A stretch of 64,000 nt of DNA from Nereocystis luetkeana (taxonomy: Eukaryota > Sar > Phaeophyceae > Laminariales > Laminariaceae), in contig JARUPZ010000019.1 of assembly GCA_031213475.1 (NCBI GenBank), positions 7,676,870-7,740,869 on the forward strand, in the 5' to 3' direction. The translations under genes were made by a program, and so were the position numbers. The notes beneath the pieces were generated by a model. It saw only the letters and a program-made list of their open reading frames with translations. It was not told the origin of the DNA and did not search any database. Numbering within the stretch: position 1 is the stretch's first letter; each line of letters opens with the position of its first letter. Below are positions 34,130 to 45,382 of this stretch, in pieces.

Positions 34130-37046
34130 TTGCCTCCAGTGGAGCTAGGTGTGGGATCGGAGTTTGGAGAGCACGGTTGTAGAAGAAGTAAGGGGCGACA
34201 GAAACTCCGTCGGGAAAGGCAAAGGCATGGAGTGGAGCGGTCAAAAACTTCTGGTAGTGTGTGTATAGCGCAATGTGGAGAAGGCAGCGAGGGACTATCG
34301 GCTTCCCACGGACAAGGCAACGCCGTTGGGGTTTCGGAGAGTAGTGAGTGCGGAGAAAGGAAGAGGAGCGTGAGGGAGGGACTGGTGGAGAGAGAGCAAC
34401 GGCAGGAAGGAACTTTGAGAGAGGCTCCCGCTCTCTTAGGGCAGAAAATCGGAGCTGACAATTGGAAAGTGTCCTTTTCTGCCTTGCTAGAATCAGCGGA
34501 GTCAAGCAACGTAAGTGTTGAGGCTCATATCGCAGATAGATACAGAGGGCAAACGCGGCGAACCCTGTCAGATAGAGGGCAGTGGATCAAGCTCTATGGT
34601 TGCTGCCTCTCGGTAGTCCGCTGTTGCAAAACGCTGTCCCACTGGCGGCGTTGAGATAGACGCGCAAAGCGATGGTATACGCAGCATCCCCCCCCCCCTT
34701 GTTGGCCGCCTGCGGATCTTGGCTGGCTGTGCGTACAACGCCCCCCCCCCCCCCCCACCCCCGTTGTTGGCCTACGGATCTTGGTTGTCATACGTTATCT
34801 CTTTGGGAGGCACGAGCGGCTGTACTTCCGTACGAGTCGCGCAGCCACATCTTCTTTTGTAAGCGAACGCCGTGGTGCGGAGTCCTAGGGGGGGCATCGC
34901 AGCGACGCAGTCTCTCGGCTGGGTCAGACGCTGCGGTGAGGGAGGGAGGGAGTCACTCGGCGCGCCGACGCCGAAGGGCAGGGAGCGGTCGATCTGCGAA
35001 GGATAGGAGAGGGACACTTCTCACTGGGGGAACATTAGGTAGTCGATGCAACGCTCGTCACCGCCACGGAAGAAACAAGAGTGGAGCTCACGCTCACCAC
35101 AGGAACGAGGGCGTAGGAACGCCGGAGTGCGGGTACCCTCGCGTCCTCGGGGGGGGGAGGGGGTGATATTGGGAGGGATAAATCGCCAGTTTGAAAGTAG
35201 TCTAGAGAAGAGGGAGCCTACGCGACATGTAAGTTACAGGAGTGTCGACAAGAGGAGCGACTACGGGGCCTCAGAGAAATATGATCACAAGCGTGGGAGG
35301 GGATCCATGCGCTGCCGCTCGTGGTACAGGGGGCCGTCGGAGGAACTATTTGTCAGCAGGAAAAAAAACGTAGCAAACCTTACCATCGTGGTTAGCAGGA
35401 AAAAAACACAAGTCCAAACGGCATGCAGGAATACCCTCCTCACGTGGCGGCATCGGTGGATGATTTTCCTACGTCAACAGACGCCGGGCGACCGCACAAT
35501 AGGACAACCACAGAGAAAATACAGAAATCGCGGCACAACACACAGTTCATGGGGTAGCCCTGTCGGTAACCCCACTTAAGGCCAAAGCCAGGGGCAAGGG
35601 GAGAACCTCCCGGCGTAGATGCTATCGAGGATCCTTGGCATAGCCCCCGTGCCGAGAGGGGCGGTAGCAGCAGGCGGCGACCGGGGCGAGACTGGAAACC
35701 GGTCGGTATGGACAGAAAGGGAGAGCAGCCGAAACACCGCCCACATATTATACGCGGACTTGTCGGCAGTTTGTGTTGCCGGCAAAGCGGGGGCGGGTGT
35801 GGACTCTCCCGGCATGGATACAGTCGACTCTTGGTGCGATCCCCGTGCCGGTAAGACTCCGGCAGCGGCAGACAACGACTGGGATGGGGCTGGAAACAGG
35901 TCGGACTGGTTCCCCTTGACCTCCCGCAGTTTTCTGACACCTGGTGCTTTGTGACATCAACCATCGTCACGGTCACGGTCGTGTTCGAGACACTACTCGC
36001 CGTCCCATACGAGTATACCATGGGCTGGCATTCTGAGGTGTCGGGAACGGCCTGTCCCGCCTCCCTTGGGGGCATCACCACGGCCGCACCAGCGGTTCCG
36101 AGTCACGTTTCAAAATAAACGTTCGGCCTCGCGCGCAGCAGTCATACCAAGCCGGATACCACTTGCTGTCCCAGTACACAAACCACCGAGCAACAGGGGA
36201 CCTGTTACGTCTCAGTCGCCTTTGGGAAAACTTCCGGGGGGAGGCTCGCCGAGCAGGCGGTCTGGCTTATGGTTCCCGATTACCTGGCATTGACTTGTGT
36301 GAGGCAGCACACAGTTCCAGGCCTTGCCACGGCTACGCTGATAACACCGATAGACCCTTAGTCCCATAATTGAAGATGCTGGCAATGCCGACAGACGGGG
36401 GGCGTGGTAGGAGAAACGAGGCTCTCGGCGCGATCGGCCGGAGTATTTTCGGCAGAGGAGGACGGTAGGGGACCGGCTCACAAGCGGCAGCGAGGGGGCA
36501 CGGCCTGTAAACGCCGAGTCTTCGCACGTGAACAGGCACCCTGGTAGGAGCAGTATCCCACGTGCTTATCCCGTCGCCATGGTCACGACCAACTGGAGCC
36601 GAAGACCAACACCTATAGAGGTCGAAAGTGCTACGTAATGCCCTTCACTTACCACGCAGGGCCGGGAAGGGATATCACATCGCCGGTCATGTCGCCCTGG
36701 CTACTGAGTGGGGGAGGAGCTCTGCTTCAGCGCCCTCTGTACCCAGCTGGAAGGGAGAAGAAGCACCCACGCAGGTTCGTAAGGAGCAAGCTAGGCACAC
36801 TCGCCCCCCCCCGCTTCCGACCGTGGCGGATTCAGGGTCGCGAAACGGCTGTCTTAGGCGAAAGCGGTTGCGACACCACCTCAATGGAAGGACTCAAGGC
36901 TGGGAAAAACCAGAGAGGCGGACACGCCACCTCCGTTGAATGCTAGAGTGCGTGGAAGGTGTAAATACCTTCCTATGCTCCCCCCAGGAGCGGCGTCAGA
37001 ATCACGCAACCCCGTTGGAGTTGCGCCCCGAGCTGGAGGGCTTCCC
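34130..37046. other. GC-richer tract, possibly an old coding or transposon region
   Basis: Composition shifts to higher GC and open frames of 100-213 codons overlap on both strands. A strong donor (CAAC|GTAAGTG) at 34510 ends a plus-strand frame that has no ATG. A diverged tandem unit appears at 35600-35710 and 35780-35915: both units fall in one plus frame and end GNRSVW and GNRSDW. No integrase, reverse transcriptase or other domain was recognised. Confidence 0.3.
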
Positions 37047-37137
37047 TCACCCTAACCCTGATCCTAATTCTCGCCCAATCCCTTTAATCTTACCGTTAAC
37101 CCTAACCCAAACCCCAACCTTAAACCTAACCCTAACC
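37047..37137 (-). repeat. Interstitial telomere-like repeat, degenerate TTAGGG
   Basis: CCCTAACCCTGATCC and CCCTAACCCAAACCCCAACC with CCTAACCCTAACC recur through ~90 bp, with intervening TTAA/TCTT variants. Read on the minus strand it is a worn TTAGGG array. Confidence 0.75.
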
Positions 37138-37671
37138 AGTATCCGGCGGAGCCCAGACCGTGATATTTACATGGAGGTGGGTCTTGACCATGTGGCATCA
37201 AGATGTGTGCCCTCGCCGCCGCCGACAGACGTTCTACCCCCGGCGCCCGATACGTCAGCGGGTCGTGTTCCCGAAAGGAGGTGTACCCTCGGCATGGGAT
37301 GGGAGGAGCCGTCATGGTTGCTCTGCTCCCTTCGTAACTTATGCCAGCCAATGCACGCCCGGTTTGATTGCAGTTTTGCTGGCCGTCCGGTGCCAACAGC
37401 TCTTCCCGGCGACACGGTAGAGTGAGCAAATTATGGGCAACTATGTTCCAAGAGGACACGGGCGCGCACGCGGGAAGCTACCTTGCCCCGGGCGAGGCTG
37501 GTACCATGTGGAAAAAACGGATATTGTGTCGGCCGTTTGCCGTCACAGCATAGCCTACCACCGCCACATACGATAGCGGTACCGCCGTGGCTGGCGACAT
37601 TGTTGGTACACCCACCGTTCTCACTGCAACTACGTTTTCCGATTCGACGTAGCTTCTTCCTTCACAGAGGG

Positions 37672-37884
37672 CTAGGCCTCCGCCGTCGTCGTCGTCGTCG
37701 ACGCAGCCACTAACGGCGGCACCGCCGCCACTGCCGTCAGTCCCCCCGCTTTAGCAATTTTTCCGATGATAGTGCGAACACGAGCGATAGTCTCGCAATC
37801 GTCGGAGGAGGCTTCGTATTTAACGTTTGGTGGTGCGATAGTCCCGCCGCCCGCCTCACTGTCGACAGGCGCCTTGAACGCATG
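37672..37884 (-). CDS. Candidate terminal exon, unknown product
   Basis: A TAG|C acceptor after a C-rich tract opens a 70-codon frame ending in an Ala/Thr tail encoded by the GTC/ACG microsatellite (37685-37700). The central part (ETIARVRTIIGKIAKAGG) looks amphipathic. No family is recognised, and it does not join in phase with the candidate pair at 38038-38605. Confidence 0.22.
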   Translation of the reverse strand, partial: HAFKAPVDSEAGGGTIAPPNVKYEASSDDCETIARVRTIIGKIAKAGGLTAVAAVPPLVAASTTTTTAEA

Positions 37885-38037
37885 CTACAGCGGCGGGGGT
37901 AGTACACGGAGAGGTGTCCATACCTCATCCAAAACCTCCACTGTGATAAATAAGTGCACTTAGCCCGATGAACACTACGATTCTAAGCGAAAATGATATT
38001 TCAATGATACTCGGTAGTACCTCAGTTGAGATTCGCT

Positions 38038-38605
38038 TCAGTCATAAATAATTTCGCCAAAAAGAGCTACCGCTGCCGTGGCACGAGTCCTTGCTTTCTT
38101 TGCAGGTTTACTGGGGCCTTTTTCTGCATCGCCGCACATTCCCCGGGTCTCGTCAACCACGAGTTTCGTCATCGGCCCGAAGAGAAAGACGGGCACTGCG
38201 GTCGCCATTGCCGCAGCTGCCGGCAACACTTATCGCCACAGATGGGGCCGCCCAGCACTCAGGTGATATTGACGACATTGCCGCCCCTACCCACTGCGCA
38301 ACTCTCGCCCCGATCGCCTCCGCCCTCAGCACTCACCAGCCGCGACAATCGAGCGAGTTTCCATACGTAGCTCTGAACAGCACGCATCTTCTACAACGGC
38401 GTAAAAACAAGCCGTCCTTCTCAGATAAGCGACAGTACGAAAGCAGCGCCAACCTTCGTGGTTTGGGGGTGATCATCATCCCATATTCCAACCTTCCACA
38501 TCATGGGCAACCCATCCTCTGAATTTTTTCGTCGCTCACTGGTTTGCTGGGAGGCGTTCATCTTCCCATCCTTGTTCACTACCGCTACAGCTGTCAACGC
38601 CGCCC
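38038..38605 (-). CDS. Two candidate 3' exons of an unknown gene
   Basis: Exon 38605-38540 (21 codons plus split bases) ends at a strong donor CCA|GTGAGC with one leftover base. Exon 38216-38038 begins after CCGGCAG with two bases completing ACT, then runs 59 codons to a stop. Phase agreement and a 323 nt intron support the pair. The last exon encodes a hydrophobic stretch (VPVFLFGPMTKLVVDE) and a basic PAKKARTRA patch. Another possible exon lies upstream at 38999-38826 on the same strand (containing DRYLLDIINSVDYLRN), but its phase does not match. Function unknown. Confidence 0.3.
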
Positions 38606-39467
38606 CTTATCTAAGAGGTATGCCCCCTGCTCCGGCTACAGTGGACAACCGTGAAAACAAGAAGAGGACAAGGCACCGGGGCGGAGTCCACGCTCGTCTT
38701 CTGCGGTGTCTGCCACCGGAGGTGTACCCAGGAAGGATGGGGTGCGGCACTTGACTCTGAGCATACTGTCATCTGCATTCCGTCCATCTATGCGGTCTGG
38801 ATATCTGACGTCAGAAACTGTATACCTTCTTTGAAGCGCCCCGGTAGGGTGTGGGCTGTTTCGTTTCCCATGTTGGACTCCCATATATACACATAACTGG
38901 TATTCGAAATATCGTCACATTCCGGAGGTAATCCACGCTGTTGATGATGTCCAGTAAGTAGCGATCTACAGCTGTTCGTCGTATGTTGGGATACGGAGTC
39001 TGCATTCCCTATGTACTTGATGCGCAATGACTACCTACGGTAAGTCGAGCCTTGTACGATTGTATCTTAGGTTAGGTATCAATTCAAACTCACAACTTGC
39101 GACGAGACTACAACTTCAATGTCAATAGTCACACGCTATTCGACGTTCGGTGTTTTATACGCTGAGGCTGCCTTTATCAGGAGCTTGATTTGTAGCAGTG
39201 TCACAGAGCAACTGTTATACCACCATATGTTCATCAGCGAACGTTGCCGAAATGGGCAATCGGTTGCCGGTACAACAGCCTGTAGAGTACACCCACCCGT
39301 AGCTTGTGTATCATACCGAGATGACCAAGCGATCTAAATGATTACTCCCGTGAATTTTTTCTTGCACTCTTCTCTTCTTCATTTAACATTTTGGCCACAT
39401 TCCAAGTACCTCTTCTCTTCCAATCTATACCAGGTGCCAGCTTCCACGCACTGGAAGTGTTCGCTCT

Positions 39468-40148
39468 CTATCCCCACACGTGTTGTTCTCCCCTCAAGTT
39501 AGTTGGTGCCGCCTTTGCATATGTCGTGTCATAAGGAGGAGGAGCCTCGACACGCATATTTCCAGCGCCCTCGTCCGCAGGGAATACCGGGCTACCTATT
39601 GCGGATAGAGACGGCGCGCGAGCCGACCAGATATTGGAGAGCAGTATGGATACGCTGCCCTCTTTCGCGCTGATCCTTGCACTTCCCAAAAAGAGCTGCC
39701 TGCCTCTCGCGCAAAGATGACACAGCCTGCTACAAATGGATACGCATAGGAGGGTTCTTGCTTCTGTGGGCGCCGAGAAATGGGCAGCCATGCTGCAGCC
39801 GAGATATTGGTTCAACACCTGGGGCAGATCAAACGAGAAACGGGGGAGCATGAATTGAAGCTGGGAATATGTTATTGAGATAGATACATTTTCACCTGAG
39901 GCTACGGCAAGCGAGATGAGAGGAAACGTAGTGTACGACGAGCTCATCCCTGCCCCCGCTGCTCTAACCCACGGAGAGAGCACCGCGAGGAAAACCCCTG
40001 GATCGAGCAAAACCCCCAGGTAAGTGCGTGAATTTCTCTCATACAAATAGAGGCCCAATGCTTCGTGCAAAACTTTCATGTACGCCGCCTCCAATCCGAA
40101 AGGGTACCGAAGGAAGATAAGAGGCTGCCCATCACCCCTACAAAGCAC
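39468..40148 (-). CDS. 226-codon open frame of unknown function
   Basis: The longest uninterrupted frame in the window not made of repeats. It is rich in alternating hydrophobic/polar segments (FPLISLAVASGENVSISI) that look beta-strand-like, then has a Cys/Leu stretch, and ends in a Pro-rich tail. The first codon is not a convincing start. On the opposite strand a perfect donor (CCCAG|GTAAGTGCG at 40019) ends another reasonable frame, so strand is uncertain. No domain is recognised; cellular gene, transposon or captured viral sequence are all possible. Confidence 0.3.
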   Translation of the reverse strand: MLCRGDGQPLIFLRYPFGLEAAYMKVLHEALGLYLYERNSRTYLGVLLDPGVFLAVLSPWVRAAGAGMSSSYTTFPLISLAVASGENVSISITYSQLQFMLPRFSFDLPQVLNQYLGCSMAAHFSAPTEARTLLCVSICSRLCHLCARGRQLFLGSARISAKEGSVSILLSNIWSARAPSLSAIGSPVFPADEGAGNMRVEAPPPYDTTYAKAAPTNLRGEQHVWG

Positions 40149-40534
40149 CAGGATGATATCCCCTCCCCTGGACTACATCGCTTGGGATCGTCAAATCATC
40201 AGCATCTGGGATCATGCGAGCATCAGCACCTGGGTCCGTCGGAGCATCAGCTTTTGGGATCATCGTGACTCAGTGCCGGGGCACTGTATCGTTGCCGCCT
40301 GAGATCGCCGGAGCAATTTCATCCGGGATAGCTGAACCAACCCCAGCTGAGGCTACCCGAGCATCAGCTGGGTCAACAGCATCATATGAGGTCGTTGGAT
40401 CTTCGCCATCTGGAACTTCTGGAACATCAACTGAGTCACACCGCCAGGGGTTGACGGATTGACACTACAGTTCTGTTCGCTTCATCCGGGGTCGCACCAG
40501 CTGCTGCTCTTGAGTGCGCCATACGCGCGCTTAC

Positions 40535-40652
40535 TATTACGGGGGGCCATACATAGTTAATAGGGCCTACGGTACGCACAAAAATATATATTTTCCTATT
40601 TTTACCAACAATATTTGGTCCTATTTACTATTAGTATGGTCCCCCGTACTAA
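40535..40652 (-). mobile_element. MITE-A copy 14, with two TA-flanked micro-insertions
   Basis: The left repeat reads CCATACATAGTTAA (siblings CCATAGTTAA) and the right repeat reads TTACTATTAGTATGGTCC (siblings TTACTATGGTCC). Extra CA+TA and TTAG+TA occur at TA positions. It is the only MITE-A copy after 25 kb. Confidence 0.85.
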
Positions 40653-42006
40653 CGAGCCAAGCTCAACAACGAGACAGACCGTCAGCAGAAGGAGGTCAAA
40701 ACGCTCACGACAGCGGAGGACACCCGCGGTCGAACCCCGTAGCAGAACCTGCGGGTCACATACACATAGCAGAACCTGTGGGTTGCGCACACGAGGGTGC
40801 ACAGCCACTGGTAGCACCCACGACCTTCGTGTACACCCATAAGCCAACATCAAACGTCCTCTTATTTCAGAAAGAAGGATCCAACATCTTCGAGGCCGAA
40901 ACGGAGATAATGCCTGCATATTCAACAGTGGGCGGAGCGGATGACGGCAATCAACTTTGTGGGGAGGGAGTTGCCTACCTCCCCAACTTCATGATGACGT
41001 TGAGCCTCAAGTCGCAAGTAAGTCAAGAAAAATGTCAAGCACATCTGACCACCATCGGCGTCTACACCAGCAAGGTCGAGCCACTGGAAGAGGAGAATGC
41101 ACTACATACTTTAACGAAGTTGCATCGCATGTTGTATTCGTGCGGGAGGGGCAGATATCCTATGGCTTGGTCAGCTAACCGATCGCTTGGAGCCTGTTCT
41201 TCTTGTGTTGTATGATAACGTATGCCGTCAATCTCCCCTCACGCAAGATGTTGCGCGCTTTAGGAGATTGATGCGATGGGTCAGTACCAAGAAAGGGTAC
41301 ATAGCAACGTAGTCGAATGAGTGATTTCGACTGGATATTATTGGTTGTCCAACCATCCCACAGTAGGGGTGCACAAGAAGTTCCTGAGCCCCTCACATTA
41401 GGAGCTCAATATCTCACCCGATACAAAAACCTGGGAGAAATTTGTTCGTGCCACCTGACCGGCACGTGTATGTTCTAGTCCTAAAACGAAGATACGCGTA
41501 CATTTTTCGTCCTAACTGGTAGTTCCTCACTTAAGGAACTCAATTGGTCAGAAATCTTTGACCCAACTCGTGCAACCCCTACCGTGGGGTGACTCTGGGG
41601 GGGGAAGAAGAAAAAATCTACCTCATCTTCAGTATTTCAGGGTGTATGGCAGGAGGACCCGCCACGTGGAGGTGTACGAACGGAAGATTGGCATACACGA
41701 GCGATGATCTATCTCTAAAAAGAGCACCATGCAATCGTTACCAAGCCGTAAATCGCTGGCAGTGCCCCTTTGTTCCTTCGTTTGCGGGCGTCAGAAAGAT
41801 CGTTCGGAGACTGGTGAAGGTTGCGGAATGAACAGAGCCACTGTCAACTGTTGTAGACTACTTTGCGTATCGTTTATTCTTGGTCGACAAACCGGTTGGA
41901 ATATATAGCGGTTCACGTCTTATGCTCCATCCTTTGGATATGTACATAGCAGTACATAGCGGATAGCGAGTTGCTTCCGGCGTAGAGTTTGTTACTCTGG
42001 TGTTCT
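40653..42006. other. Unassigned open-frame region
   Basis: A plus frame continues from MITE-A copy 14 to 41215. Its first third is MITE sequence, so the nominal 233-codon product is not real as a whole; the distal part (after ~40820) includes a donor-like CAA|GTAAGTC at 41014. No family recognised. Confidence 0.25.
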
Positions 42007-42274
42007 AAGGATCCGAGGGGTTTCCAGAAGTGGACACGGCATATAGGCAAAGGGGATAAAGTGGCGTGCGTACTGGGGGAGGCTTTTCCTATCGGCAACC
42101 AAACGTGGCCGGGTGTTCTCAGTTGGTTGGCATAGAATACCTCGGGTCCACCGTCTGTGATCGGATATCGCGTGGCTTGCCTTGCCCGGCTAAACCAGCT
42201 GGGGAGGATGTTACGGTGGTAATCCAAGGATCCGAGGGGTTTCCAGAAGTGGAAACGGCATACAGGCAAAGGAG
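42007..42274. repeat. Direct repeat of 49 bp, 219 bp apart
   Basis: AAGGATCCGAGGGGTTTCCA and the following ~29 bp occur at 42007-42055 and 42226-42274 with few differences. Weak similarity extends ~18 bp upstream of each. Confidence 0.85.
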
Positions 42275-42992
42275 TTAATGCGAATTGAACCCGGAGACTG
42301 CGGCGATGCGAGCAGACGGTCACAACCCTTCTCAACCCCTTTGGCTTCTTGTAGCTCGTCCCGATCCCGGCAGTGTTTCCCTACACCAGAAGAGTACCGA
42401 CAGAGAAAACTAGGAGATGGCTCAGGCGTACGTTCCGCAGGCTGTGTGGAACAGCGGGAATGCAGATGTCAGTCTTTGCAATGAACTGAAAGAGCTTGGG
42501 CGTGTGAATAGGTGCCAGACGGCTTTGTGGCCCTGTTTGTTCTGAGAACGAAGTAGTACATGATGTTTTGGAGTGTGAGTATATTTGAGCAGCCCTTCGA
42601 GGAGCATAAGCTATATCGGCCAGAGAGCACGACGATACTACGCCATCATGCACGACACGCGCACCGCTCGACTCGGTTACAGCTTTTCCGTGCGGTAACT
42701 ATATTTTTATATCTATCCGCGTTTTAGAAACGACGGCATGTTACGGAGAAATAGCGAGTATTATATTTGTTTTTTTTTACTGTTGATGTGTCCCCTCCAT
42801 CGAGGAATCGTATAAGAGATTGGTATACACAACAGCAGGATACAGTGGCCATCTAGTCTCTGCTCGGTACAACTAGTTATTTCGTGCATTTAGCCAGTAC
42901 ACACAGCAATAATAGCAGGGGTCGACGAGCGGCATAGCAGGGGTAACTACAGGTCGTTGTGCTGTACACGTTGAGGATATATGCAACCAGCA

Positions 42993-43068
42993 TCACGCGC
43001 GATCGAAGAATTGCACGCAGCTTGCAAATAAATGTGAATTTTGACGAAATCCTCGATCTCACAGCTGA
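42993..43068 (+). repeat. CTCGATCTCACAGCTG family, good copy
   Basis: CACGCGCGATCGAAGAATTG, CACGCAGCTTGCAAAT and ACGAAATCCTCGATCTCACA in order. It is nearly collinear with 63702-63775. Confidence 0.75.
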
Positions 43069-43069
43069 G

Positions 43070-45382
43070 TGAGGAGTTATGTATAATTTCAGATATTTCT
43101 ACCGTTCTGATATATATAGCGTACCATGCACACGTAGCTTCAGGTCCAAATTTGTTTTTAAATGTTTCAAGTACGTATGTACGTTCGTACTGGTATTATG
43201 ATATTTGACTGCATTGCCACGTTCTATATACCTTGGTCAGGCCATGCTTGCTCCCTAGCGTCTCCTGGTCCCCGGGTTTCTGGTCACTCTAATCTCTACC
43301 AGGTAGATATTTTATCGAAACAGAAAAAAACATCGCTATCTCTACACGCTGCGTTTAGGAATTCGGCTGGTTCGTGTTTACCGGAGAGCAACAGTGACCT
43401 GAAAGAGGTCCATCACAGCAGCTTGCGTTTCTCTCGAGATTGATCCCCCGCAAGGTCTCAACAGAGGCCTACACCTCGACTAATAAGAAGAGGTGAACCT
43501 GGTGCTCCAGTGGTCGAAATTACTCGGAGTGTACAAAATGAGACGAAAAACAGTCCCCAACTAAACGTTTGCAATTAACTTGCGGACATCTACAGCTCCT
43601 CACAGGAAACTACAGCCCGCGAAATCGAGGGATGCTCATGACGGGGTCTGTGAGGGCGTCAGGTGCGCCAAAAGGCAGTCGTAGGCAGCGATAAACGACT
43701 CACGAGGTGTTTTCGTGTATTCGAAGTTGCGGGCGAGTAGCAGAAACAGCTCGCAAAACCGCTACACTATTTCATTCCACGCAAGGGAGCATAGCACAAT
43801 AATGGCGACATCACCGATGAAGAAATGGCCTTCACTGGAAGATTGTTGTTCTCCGAGCGCATGATATATCTCTTAGGGAGTCGTCGTCAAAGATGCTGCT
43901 GGACCCAAAACTACGTTCCCATGGTGGGTAGTATGTTATTGGTCCCATAAAAGTACAAACACGAACTACGCAAAAGGCTCAGGATTCTCGTATATTTACG
44001 TCAACCATTATCTACAATCACGAAATACGGGTCTTGGTTGCAAATACCTCACTCTAATTCCATGTCGTATCGTATATGTTACCGGAACGCCTACGCGCGG
44101 GTACCTGACGACACATTCCTGAGCGTGCGGGCGTCCTCTTAAGGAACATGGCCCCCTGACAAGCCACTTGGAAGCTCTGACAAGCCACTTGGAAGCTCGG
44201 AGGTAGCAGACCTTGCTGCTATACACATAGCACAGTCTACTGCTGCTGTTGTATGGGGTATTTCTTAGTTTTTATCGTTTCCAGGGTCGTGTAGGTGAAT
44301 TCGAGAGCACGGCTTTAGCCTCCATCTCGATCGCTCCACGTACTCTCCTCTCTCCGTTTCTCCTACCTTCCTGTATCGCGGATTAAAGTCCGTAGCATCG
44401 GGTTGCCGGTGAATGCTGAAATTTCTACAGTATATCAATGATCATTTGAGAGCCTGGAGCTTGCTGGTTAGAATAATCTACCTGTTGGGCTACTTGAGCC
44501 ACGTGGCTGAGTTTTGATAGAAGGGCCCACCTGTTCATTTTGTGAGTTAGTAGGGTGTACCCGTTCTTTCTGTAGTCTGATGGATTTACCTGCTGGCGCG
44601 AGAAGCTCACAGAGCACACCTTACAACTAGTGGCGCTTCAAGCGTTTGTTTGCCAAATTAATCACGGGGGGAGTTCTCGCTGCTCAGCAGTCAGTCTTCT
44701 ATCGGCCTCGTCAACAACTGTATGATTGTACGCCAATACGCGAGCGCTACATGGACCAACTAACAATATATATGACATATTATTGACAAAACCAACTGTT
44801 TTCACTCTCGTTAGATGGTGGCGCCTTCTTTCGATTGATCCGAGCCGCGACCAATCGTTTCCTTCGACTACTGTAGTGCCGTCCTTTCGGGCTTGTAGGC
44901 CTCAGCTGCCTCTGCGAGTGTACTTTGTCCGCGTATGGACTACCAGGTATGTGCTAATAATGTGGGGTTCCGGTTCGGCAAAACCGATCACTTGTGAAAA
45001 AGTGTGGTCGATATCTCTATCCTACACATACATGAGGCCACCTACCAAGCCTGGCCGTAAATATAAAGGTCCTTTAGATGGCCACAACATGTATGTCCAA
45101 ATGTATTTCGAATTTACGATCAGACAGGTAGCCTTATGTACTGGCTGGCAGGGTGGGGCCTACTAGCGACGCATACTACGAAACAACCAGCCTGGTCTGT
45201 TAAACAAACAACGTCCCGTCCGGACAGACGCTCTCTGGCCTAACTAGGTACTGGCTGTGGGGAATACATACATCGATCGGGAGTGTGGTGCCTGTCTTGC
45301 CATGACCGAAAAGGGAATGATGGGGGCTCGTTACCCCTCTTGAGTCAGCTCTAAAACCACCATAGAACTCAAGAATACGTCG
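43070..45382. other. No recognised gene
   Basis: Mixed DNA beyond the 3' end of the minus-strand membrane-protein gene. A 146-codon plus frame at 44726-45166 has no ATG start and contains a TACCAGGTA at 44941. It is not supported as coding. Confidence 0.35.

Noticed and set aside
34130..37046. A complete LTR retrotransposon in the GC-rich block
   Set aside because: No long terminal repeats, primer-binding site, or reverse transcriptase, integrase or protease motifs could be seen on either strand.
40514..40820. First part of a 233-codon plus frame
   Set aside because: The N-terminal third is MITE-A copy 14, so the frame is fortuitous there.
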